Below are positions 13,201 to 25,200 of a stretch of DNA of 64,000 nt, piece after piece (the stretch's first letter is position 1; each line of letters begins with the position of its first letter). The translations under genes were made by a program, and so were the position numbers. This stretch comes from Phoronis australis. Taxonomy: Eukaryota > Phoronida > Phoronidae. Where the stretch lies: assembly GCA_002633005.1 (NCBI GenBank), contig NMRA01000477.1, positions 169,249 to 233,248 on the forward strand, read 5' to 3'. The notes beneath the pieces were generated by a model that had not been told where the DNA came from, did no database searches, and saw only the letters and a program-made list of their open reading frames with translations.

Positions 13201-16200
13201 ACTACTGGTCAGATGTGTCCATTTGGCCAGACAAGAGACTCCCCGTGGATGGTGATGACGTCGTCATTCCAGAAGGTTGGTCATTTATATGCTCTACAGT
13301 CTCAAAATGCCTTGAAAACGATGCATTTGACCTACTCCGTTGTTCACATATCTACACTTAAAGGCGAATGCCACCCGATTTAATTACTCTTTTTTGCCGT
13401 CTTAATCGGTCTATATCCACATCTCCTCGCATACGGTCGACCTTACCTTGCCAAGAGGTGTCACGTTGACCTGNNNNNNNNNNNNNNNNNNNNNNNNNNN
13501 NNNNNNNNNNNNNNNNNNNNNNNNNNNNNNNNNNNNNNNNNNNNNNNNNNNNNNNNNNNNNNNNNNNNNNNNNNNNNNNNNNNNNNNNNNACTCAATGAG
13601 ATGCCCGCCGGAGGTACGATTCATTCGTATGGGGCTCAATAAAGCCAAGCCATCGGTGTTGACGTACAAGAACTTCCTGGTTGAGAACACGTACGGCACT
13701 AGTTCACTGCCGTGGGGTAAAAAGAGGATAACACATGGGAAGGGATATGAAGCCAAACTTCCAATAGGCCTGACATACTCGATGAAGTTTGAGAATGTTA
13801 GAACTCTCTCTAACATGTCCTACAGTGCTGAATTCGATGACTTAACAGTAAGTTTTGAATGCTCGAACTGCTTCTTTTCTGGCTGAATTAGTTTTTCCAT
13901 TCAGTTAATTTTTTGTGCCAAGATGTTGTATCTCGCACATGATACAAGACTCAAGTCTGACATTAGCAGCTTGTCTGATATTAGAGTGCTGAGGTGACGA
14001 TAAATGCGGGGAGTTGGTGGGATGAGGTTTTGAACATAGTACAAGTTTTGTGTTTATGCATTTATAAAGTCCATAGTCTGCCTTTAATGGTGATTCACTT
14101 TACTTAGGTGTCTAAAATTTTTAATGCATTATTATAATAGTAATATACAATATTAACCACAATGAGCACATACACACACGCACTCACACCTTGTAGTCGC
14201 TTAATTTTCAATTATAATGTGAGGAATTTCATCGATATTTAAATCTTTAAAAAATATATTTCTCTGTGAGATTAAAATGTTTTAAAATATTCACAAAAGC
14301 ATTTAGATGGTAAAGCGTCCCTCCAATCTTTCACAATATATGTGATATTTTGCTAGAATTAAAATGAAGTTTGTGGATTAAAAGTTTACCAATGATATGA
14401 TAATAGTAACTGTGGTGTAAGTAAAAGTATTTATTTTTAATACATGTTGCCATTTATCTGTTGTAGCCCTCTGATTATATAATTATTGAACAGCCATTGG
14501 CCGAGATGCCTGACCGTGTCAGCGTTTCAGGAGGTAATCGCCAGATGTCGCCCATGCCACTGTCAAATGAAAACGTTCATGGTGACTGGTTTTATGATGC
14601 GGGAAAACAGAGGTTCAGTTACATAGGTATGAGAAATGATTAACTAGTGATATTGATCAAGGTGAAAAATGCACAGCAGTTCAAGGCAGTTTTTTTCTGT
14701 ACCTAGAGCTTAGTGTTATTTTAAGAAATACACTTGCATTGCAAATCCAAGACCATTTTTGCCAGGCAGTTCAGCCGTATCATTTTATTGTTAAAAAATA
14801 CAGAATACCTTATTCTTGCAGTCACCATGTTACAAAGAGAGGCTTAATTTTTTAAAATGGCGACTGCGTAAACTAAGGTCTGTTCTTGCACGCAGTTTCA
14901 TAATTACTTTTTATCTTGTAATTGCGTGCTTGTAATGAGATTCATATAACATGATCTTGAAATTTTTCTCAATATATGATTGGGCTGATACCCTGCTGCA
15001 CCTTCTTTTAACCCTTGTCAGACATCAAATGACTAGTGCAGGAAAAGGCCACCAGGCGGTGAATAGTAGACCTCCAGTTGATAACTACAGAAAGGAAGTG
15101 CACAGTTGAAATGCAAGTCCAGCGTTAGGTTTTAGTTCTTTGTCACCAGCTTAGGACACAATATGGTGGACAAGTGAAATTTTATTTTCTCACTTTTTCG
15201 TAGAGGATTGGTAGCACCAAATCAGTGCTTTAATATTTTTTGAGTTCATTGCTATAGCTACCATCAGATTTTTTCAAAAATTCTGAGAGATGAGAACAAT
15301 ATTAGAAACCCTTGAAAAATAAGAGTAGTAAGTTTTGGCCATTATGTTATTTTTGTACAAAAATTTGTGAGGTTTTATGGTATATCTCAAACAGTGCTTT
15401 TAATGTTGTATGTATTAACTTTGCCAGTTTCTGGTCGCACGTCTCGTTCTAAGAGGGCTGTCTCTCGACCTACCACATTGGCCCGCACTCTCTCTGTCAG
15501 CACTACCCGCTGTTTCTACAAGGACTGTATTGTTCCACCGTCCCCAAAGGAGGTCCCACCTGCCCGAGCCACACCCGCCAATCCGTACTACTGGTCAGAT
15601 GTGTCCATTTGGCCAGACAAGAGACTCCCCGTGGATGGTGATGACGTCGTCATTCCAGAAGGTCGGTTGGTCATTTATATGCTCTACAGTGTCAAAATGC
15701 CTTGAAAACAATACATTTGACCCACTCCTTTGTTCACATATCTACACTTAAGTAGTGTTTTACAGTTGCGTAGGACTGTGACTAACTGCGGAACATCGTC
15801 TCTCAGAAATGGCTGATTGGATTCATACTTATATGATTAATGCTTTATTCAACAAAACGCTGTTAGGAATGTTGTTTTTGAAGTGTTTCACTTTCGGCAT
15901 AAAGGGCTATCAAAAATACAATTTTCATGAAAAAATCCAATATTGCATAAAAGGACAGAGAAATATTTAAGAAAATGGTAACAGCATTTTTGATGTCTTG
16001 TCAAATAAAGTTTGATCAGCCTTATTGCGTTTTTGATGTGTTATCAAATAAAATTTGATCAGTCTTATTGCTATCACTGTACCTTTTCTACTAAATTTCA
16101 CTAAAAAGCCATGGTCACAATTAATGGCAGATTGGTAGAAAATCAAATAAATTTTACAAGGTTTCTACTTTCGGAAAATATGAGCTGTCTTCAACATCTC

Positions 16201-19200
16201 TTGTGGCATTTTTGTTGCCCATCTTACCATATGGATTATTATATCATAATTGTATCTTTCTTTCACCCATATTATTTGTATTTGTATTAATTTTGTATTC
16301 TGTCATAATACATGACCTTATTTTGCCATCTCTGGTTACATTAACATAAATACTTTTACTGACCGTCAAATTCTAGTGTTCTAGATATTTGATAAATACA
16401 CAAACTTGTCAAGAAGGTCTTACATAATGTTAAGGTTTAAGTTACTAGTAGTCTTGGCTGTGGACAGAAGCAATGTTGGCCTAGTCCTTGGTAACACAGC
16501 AAAGAGTGACTGTGCTGTCACCAGTAGTCATCAAAGTGTTCCCCATTTGTCCAACAAAACCAATAAACCTTAAAAGTATACACATTGATCAAGTGACCTC
16601 TGTGCCATTTAGATACCAAATTTGTGGATAGCAGTAAATGTAATCAGTTGCCGCACTGTGTTATTTAATTCCTTAAAATTTGATGTCATAAAATTTGGTA
16701 CGTTATAAGTTATTTCATAGTAGGTTTTTTTCTAGATTATCATTATGGCTGGTGTGTTGGTTTTGTTAGTTTGCCAATTGAAACATCTGGCTTATTTATG
16801 GTTGGTACCACATGTCAGGTCAGGTATTAGGATTAATGATTAATGGCATTATTTAGGGAATAAGGAGGGTATTTGTGTCACATGATAATGAATAGTCAGA
16901 CTGAGAGTGACTTCATAACAAAATCAAAATGAGAAAGGGATTGATAATATTCATTTGTAAATTAATTTCTTTGGCACTGGTGCTAATTCTTAGTTCTCAG
17001 CGAAGTAAAACTGTACTGGTTTGGGATTTAGAGATTCTGTTAAAAATTGTTCCTGAATTGTCAATGGTGGTTGAATCATAATAGTCTGATCTTTTCCAGA
17101 CAAATGGGTCATTGCTGACGTAGACTTCCCTGTTATGAAGAGCTTGACCATTCATGGTGGTCTGGAATTGACCAGTACCAAGAATGTGACCAGAAACTAT
17201 ACCTTAGAGACGACGTATTTGATTATTATTGGAGGTCGACTTGTTGTTGGTTGGGAGGATAAACCATTCACTGGCAGTGCTCGTATCGTACTGAGTGGCA
17301 CAGCTAACACAGAAGCGTACACAGGCAGAGGAACTCCGGTCGGGTCAAAGGTCATAGGTAAACAGCAAGTTTTTCCTTGTCATTAGTGCAGTAAAATCTC
17401 ACCAATTTATTACACGATATGGATGACAAGTGAAATTTTGTTTGTTTTTTTTTCTCATAAACCATGTGTAGCCCTAAATAAACAGATGCACTCATTTATA
17501 AGATCTATGCCATAGCTATACCCTGAGGCAAAGTTTCTGAAAATTTTAGGTGAAGTCAGAACAACATTAGAAGCCTTTGAAAAGGTACCAGTTTAAACAA
17601 TAATATTGTTTTTGTCTGAAATCATTGGACAAAAATATTGAAACTCAAAGTGTGCATGAGACAGTTGTCTCGCCAGCCTGGTTAAGTAAGATTATCCTCT
17701 AAGGATGGGTTCAAGCTATACTGTTATCATGCCATCTGTTTTGGAACATTGTCTGACTGCAGGCATTAATCACCAGTGAGCAATATATGAAACTCAGGGT
17801 CACGTCAAAAAATACTGTTACAACTTCATTGTTCGTTATTGTGCTTCCAAAACGAAAGTTGAAGGTTTTCCGTGATTAAGACATATAAGCACATCCAGGC
17901 AGCTGCATGAAGTTTGTAACCTAAGTCAACAAACCCAACACGCTCAGTATGCTACCTTGCTCTCTCTAACACTGGGGATAACTGAGGAAAGTCAGTATGT
18001 GGGTGAGATCAAAGGAAACCTTGTTCCTTTTCCACGCCTAATGTATTTGAGATTTTGAGGCAATGTTTGAATACAGTTTTTATGCATCTAAATATCCATT
18101 GGCATATATTGCCATCATCTCTGTCTGGCTTTTGTCTTGCATCAGTCTGGTGTGTGCTGCTGAATCTCCAAACTCTTGGTAGGATCTTTGTGAAATTTGT
18201 CAGGTGTGTACATGACTACAATTCGAACAAATCAATATTCTTGGATTCAAATGATTTCTCTTCATAGGATTCTCACAAATTACCACTCTGGTCATTAGAT
18301 GACTTTCCAGAATCAAGCTGTTTTGAATTCATGTTTATTGGGTGCCATTGCCAGTAGAGATGGCACTGTTGAGTATCTTGCTCCAGGAAACAATTGGTCT
18401 TGTTTTTAGTAATTTTTGTGGATATGACCTAAACTTGTAATACCCTGCTACCTGGCGCCCTCTGTTGATCACACGGCATTTTTTCTATTACCAGCTTCAT
18501 TCGGTGGCCTTGACCTTCACGGTCAAAATCGCTACCCATACTGGACCCGACTTTCAAAGACAGTCAACGCCGGCGATAATTCCATCCACCTGCAGGCAGA
18601 AGTTGATTGGACAATTGGTGAAGAGATTTCATTGGCCAGCACGAGTTACAGTGCCTGGGAGACGGAGACATTCACCATCCGAGGAGTGTCTTCTGACAGA
18701 CGCCAACTGACACTGAATAGTACAGTCATGTATAGACACATAGGTATGAATCGTTGGCAAAGTATAAGACAGCTGTAATCTTCCTAATCTAGCCAGATCT
18801 TGTTTTCCATTGGCATGATTTTGTGCGATTTTGTGGCTGCAAAGACACTTTTTAGTGTCAAACATAAAGTTCCTTGGTTCCCAGTCATTGTGTAAAACCT
18901 TGAAAGAGACAAGTTTGTTTTGCATGAGAAATGAAAATAAAAACGAGAATGAAACTGATGGAAAATTCCACAAGGTAAACAGAAAACCCTTATTCTGTGA
19001 GTGATATAAGTTCAGTGCAAAATATGCCATACTACCTCTATTTTATGTGAAAAATATCTTTGAAAAATGAACATTAAATCCTTGAAAGTCATATATTAAT
19101 AAAAGACAATAGTACACTCATCTATTAGTGGGGACCAAAGTCACTAAACACATTTCAAACCAATGCACATGTCCCCCAGTATCTTGTCGTAGTTGTTTAG

Positions 19201-22200
19201 GACGTGTTTCAAAATATTAAATTTCTTCTTAATCATTTTCCAATCATTACTAAAAATATAATAAATGTGAGAGTTTGTCGCAACTAGGACAGTGGCTCCT
19301 CGGTCATAATTTCAGGGCATGTCTTGTTTGAGTTACAGGCGGTGGGGAGTATGGTATGGCTGCAGAGGTGGGACTACTCACTCGCAATATAAGAGTGGAA
19401 GGGAAGCCCTACAGCAAGATGGAAGTGGAATCTTATGGAGCTCGCCTTGTAGTGGGCGTCCTCATTGACAAGGAAGGCACACAACACACAGGTATCTACT
19501 CTAATCAAAGTTGCTACATGTCAGTTAATTGTTAAGTACAGGTGCACTGGAAACTCATCCCATTTCACGACACCTTTGTTCTTTGTCAATAGATTTGTCA
19601 TATTTATCAAGAAATATTTTATGTTGGTGCAATACTTAGCAGGTGTGTGTGACACTAGCAATACAAGAACGGTTTTGTGCAGCAGTGACTTCCAAATTAT
19701 TACGGGGCGTGCCTCGCATGTCCCTCTTCTACTGGTTGGAGAAATAATAGCAAAGCTGGTTCTGGTCCCTCTTTTTTTGAAAATCGTGTCAGTGGTGCAG
19801 GTTTGTTGAATTGCTCATTTTTTCAGAAAAGAAAATCCATCAGACAAGGAAAAGTGATACAGGTTTTTGTAACTCCGCTCATGGCAAACTGTGACATTTC
19901 AAATATTGCTCGCGTGCCTTTTTAAAAAGAACTTACCTTTTCAAAAAACAAACAAGGCCATGAGCTGATTGATGTGGATGCTTTTTGTCGATGATGTGGA
20001 AATTCTCTGTCATTCAGTCATCAAATGAAAGAACACTGTGAACACATAGCAGATGGAATTCAATGGACATACGTGTAATCACTAATGATATCACACCCAA
20101 TGTAAACTATGTGCCTTGAGCTATAAACCAGCAGTTGGAAATGGAGGTAACCCAAGTGTCGCCGTGAAGTTCTTGGGATGAAGTTTAAATTGTCATAATT
20201 TTGTTCACAATACATGAATTTTGTTCATAATCCAGGCTATGCGCGTATTCAGAACGTTCAGTTCTTTAACACTGGCCAGGAGGGCTTCAAGGAAGAGTAT
20301 GACCCACGTTACTCCGTGGCCTTTGTTGGTACGGGAACATCCACGCCACTCAAGCCTTCGTTCGTTAAGTACTGCTCCTTTCACAACGGTTTCTCCCCTG
20401 CTATTGGTCTGTACGGCGCCAATAACCTAACGGTGGCGGGCAATGTTGTGCATCACACTGTTGGTGGAGGTAAGTGAAATACACGTGCTTCCAAGTGGAG
20501 GAATTATGAGACCATGTGGTTTTAAAGTTTTGATGTGCTCTACGTCATACTCTAAACATATTGTAGTAACAAAGTTTCCGTATGTTACCATTCAGGGTAT
20601 GCTTTGATTGGTTTGTCCAGCATATATATATCAACACAGACTAATTATTTGATTATTTAGTCTTTTTTGTAGAAGTGTCAATTTTGTTGCTACAGTAACA
20701 GTTCGTAGACTTTCTCTAGCTCATAAATGTCATTGTTGTCCATTTGCAGCATTAATCATTTCTGGCGATGGCAATAAGATCTATAACAATTTGGCCATGT
20801 TAGACATATGGCCCGGTGCTTACCTAAATCGGACAGAGACTGCAAACGTCGACTTTCCTGCTGCTATTGATACATACAAAGCAACCAACGTCGAACTTGT
20901 GGGTAACGTGGTGGCTGGGGCGGAACGTGTTGGATATAACATCAAGCCGGGGTCTTGTAACAAAGCAGATGAGTCTGTGGTGGGAAACGTCGCGCACTCG
21001 TGTATGATGGGAATTGGTTATATTGGTTCCGAGGGAACTGGATGTTTGAAAATATCCGAGATCTTCATCTACAAGGCGATGTTTTTTGGAATTTACATGC
21101 AGGTGAACTATTTCTGTTGCTTGATAATTGTCGACTGATTTGTGATTATAGGTTTTTGATAACTTAGCCAAAGGGGCAAAAAATGCTTAAAAATTGCACC
21201 ATGGCGTAAAATAAAACCTATGCTGTGTTTAAATCTATGAAAGTTTGGTACACAAGTGCTCTAATGAAGCGAAATTAAGTAGAAATACGATGAATTTATT
21301 TGTAAAATGTCAGTATTATCGTTTCGTTTGTGTTAAGGCTTTTACTTATTAGTACACGCATATTATTTGATCATACCACGTCTATCTTGAAGTATCTGGA
21401 CATTCTTGATGTTTTCAGACTGCGGACAGTGTACGAATTGAGAACGTCACACTTGTGGACAATCAAGTAGGCGTCTTAGCAATGATAGTCGGCCCTGCTG
21501 CTTTGAGCCACAAGATGGCTAGCAAGACTGTGACTGTGGCTGACTCATTGATTGTTGGGACCTCTAGTGAGTTTAGTTGTTCAGCGGACAAAAAGCCGTC
21601 GGATGATAATACCGTATTTGGGGCTAAGGCGAAATCATGGGGTTCTGGAAGAATTGGTAAGTATTTAGTTAATTATTTGCTTTAGAATTTATTTTGTTCT
21701 TTTTGTTTTGTTGATGGGAAGATGAGACAGAATTTAATGAACAGCATTGCTAATAATTTCAGCATTTTGATGCAAGTGCTTTTATCTATTGCAGTGCAAG
21801 TCGTCCATAGTTACTTGGGTGGGTCCATAACTTCTAAGGATCCAAACATTGAGTCTGGAAATTCTTACTGTTGTTCAGAATGATGAACACTGTACATATT
21901 GGAAATTAATGAAATGAATCTGGGAGAATTTTTAAGCCGATTAACCAAGAAACAAAACTGTCAAATGGTAATCCCCAGTTCTTTATTTTTATTTCTTATA
22001 ACTTATTACAAATTGCATCCATGAAATCATTTTATGTTTTTAGCTAATTGGTTTGGTAAGTGACCCAGAGGTGTAGCCTTGGGTGAGCCCTGTGTGCGTA
22101 AGATGTTCTCTATCTCAGGTTTGCCTTGTCTCATGGCTCATAGTTAATATTGCTTATTACAAGGTGTGGGTTTCTCAAGTTTTATGTCTGGAGGGAATGG

Positions 22201-25200
22201 TGCTCCTGAGAAATCTTGGAAAGGTGTTATGAGTTATCCTGCTATAGGTGGCGCTACATACATTGATGGTGAGTGGTGACATGAATGAATTTATTACAAA
22301 ATTTTCATATTAACAACATTCATATTCTCGTCCTTTTATTCTTGCATTGTCTTGTTGTTAGTTAAATGTTTGTTATACAAATCAAGGGAATATATGTGTG
22401 GCCTCAGTCTATACTTCATTATTCTTTATCACACAGTTGCTAGATTTGAAAACTATGGTTCACGTCTCTTGTTTCATGCCACCAATTGTTTTATTTTACA
22501 TATCAGGTGTAACATTTGCCAAGTTTGGGACACGTTGTGGGCGGGACGTTGCCATATCAACCAATCCCAGCAGCGACGACGCCCAGCACCCAGTCTACGC
22601 TAGTAACATCCAGTGGAAGGACACACCCCTTGACAGTAGAATTCTCTTCCACACGCCTAATCTTGGGTATGTGCTGACAACAGGCCTACTTTGACTGAGA
22701 TGTTTTGAAATCAACTCAAAACACACAATTGTTTCTTTTTTAATTGATGTAATACGGGACATGTACCCTGTGATTACTGTACTCTTGTGATTGGCCTGTA
22801 TGGGATGTACTGTAGTGGTAGATACTGTACTCTTGTGATTGGCCTGTATGGGATGTACTGTAGTGGTAGATACTGTACTCTTGTGATTGGCCTGTATGGG
22901 ATGTACTGTAGTGGTAGAGCCGCTGTGTACAGCGCATGGTGTTACTCCCGCATTTCAGCCCCTTTCTAATAGATCAAAATGGGCATACATTGCCTTATTG
23001 CCTGTGCTTAGGTAATACTTTGCTCACAGTCCTGCATTTGTACGCGCTCTGTTGTGTACTATTGTATGCTGCGTACAACCCTGAGTTTGTTGCAGTTAAG
23101 TAGGCAACAAACTCAAGATTACAGACCATGAGTCCTGTCAGATTTTCAACGCTACATGTACTACTTAGATGTCAGTGCAGGATCTGACCTAAGAGATGTC
23201 TTAATTGTAGGCTACGTTATTTTGAAATACTTTTCTCGTAGTTAGTGTTCTGATATAGTACACGATAAATGTAATTGGACAAAATGGTCAAGAACTGCCT
23301 GTCATGACAGCTGACCGCAAATGAAATTTGGTTGTCATAGTAGCTGTCTATCATGACCGATAATGGCCAGGATGTAAAAATTAACCACTCAAATGGAGTT
23401 GCCCTTCAAACCCTGAATGATCCTCAGGATAAGGATTTGGAAGACACAAGCCACAAACACTTTTAAGGTCAGATCCTTACATGAGGGGTCTGGGGCACTG
23501 GAATGTGTGTTAGTGGTAGTGTGTTTAATACCCAAAAGAGTAACAATTGGCTTGTGCACACAACAGCCCAATTATATTCTGCTCAAAGTGTGAGCTCGTC
23601 CATCCACAAGTTGGGGTACCTTTACTACCGACCGCCTGATTACGAGTGCGAAGTGTCTCAGATAATGTGTTTAATACGTTTCAGCTTCCTGTTTGGTTTC
23701 GAGCAGTGATAATTAGCTCACAGTGTACTGCATGCGCCTGAGTGTTCAGTTATTTCAACTTCTCCATTTTTATCATTTGATTATTAATAAACTGGGCATC
23801 AACTGGATCTTAACTGACATACCCTTGTGAAACGAGTTCAGTGCCTGAGTGAAACGAGAATTTTTAATATCTTAATGATCCCAGTTGCCTAAAGGATCTG
23901 TGGATATTTGAATAGGGGAATGCCTGATAATTTTGTCCGGTTACATTAATGTGTGTACTGTTTGCTTCTAATTCAATTTTATGTTGAGAATTCTTTTCTT
24001 CCAGCAAAATTAACCCCAGCGACTGTGTGGACATGGATTGTGATGCACTCAAGAAAGCTCTGGTCCGTGACATTGATGGAACACTTCTGGGCACACCAGG
24101 TGGCGCTGTTCTGCCCAAATCGGAGTTCCAGTGGGGTGGGGACAAGAGACGGGGTTTGGGGAACTACCGGATCCCCTACGCCATGTTGACAACGGTGGAG
24201 GGGGTGAGACTGGACGCCGACACGAAATTCCCTCATAAAGGTGCGTGGTGATAAATGTTGAAGGATCATGTGTTCAGAATGGATAGCTTGCCATACAAAG
24301 AGTGCAGGATACTATTCGTGTTGGATTCCCTGACTTATATATTAAGTGCCGTTGTACTGCTGACAAGTATGTGAGATAACTATGTTTGAGATAACTTTCA
24401 ATCACGGTGTGTTTCTCGGAGAATCCTGGTGTTGCATTTTTTAGCTGATGTTATTCCATTTTATATGAAACTGGTCTCAAATTGTTCTGGACCCACAGTG
24501 TTGAGCCGTTATATCGAGTCTGTTCTCACTAAGCAATAACGAGGCCTCAATTCATATCAAGCCTGGAAATCTCTTCTAATCTTAAATAAGGAAAAAGTTG
24601 GGACCATCATCAATGAAAAGCTAATACTAGGTTTTTGCTGGAATACAGGTCTATTGCAACTTAAGTGGGGGGGTGGTGAATATACTTATGGGCCAACTGA
24701 CGGACATTCATTAGCCTGACTGGTCATGGTGTCACTATTGTGGGGACTATAGGCATTTATCTGAACTAATGGAAAAAGAAATGAATATTGAGACAGACTT
24801 TTAGTCAAATGACTTAAATTCACTTAAGTTGGATTATGCACTCAATATGCACTCAATATGCACTCAATATGCGTATGATTTCCAGGACTGTTCCGAGGCA
24901 CTCCTTCAAGTTGCACGTGGAATTCTGTTTGGAATGCTTATCGTTGCGCCAACTTGGACCACCAAATGATGATAATAGAAAGTTTAGACAAGGACACGGA
25001 GACTCGCCGATTGTCACCTGTCGCCTTGGCAACGGAAGGCTACGTTGATTTGATCAATGGCCCACAGGATCATGGATGGTGCGGGCACTACACATGCCAC
25101 AAGCGTATTTCTACATTCTACTCTCTGGTTGCCATGAGTGAGTAGTCTTCTTTTCACATTAAACTCGTCATAGCCAATAGGTGTCCCATGGTGTATGACC

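Noticed and set aside
22740-22969. Repeated-peptide frames on both strands
   Set aside because: Produced by the 48-bp minisatellite, whose length is a multiple of three; intronic.
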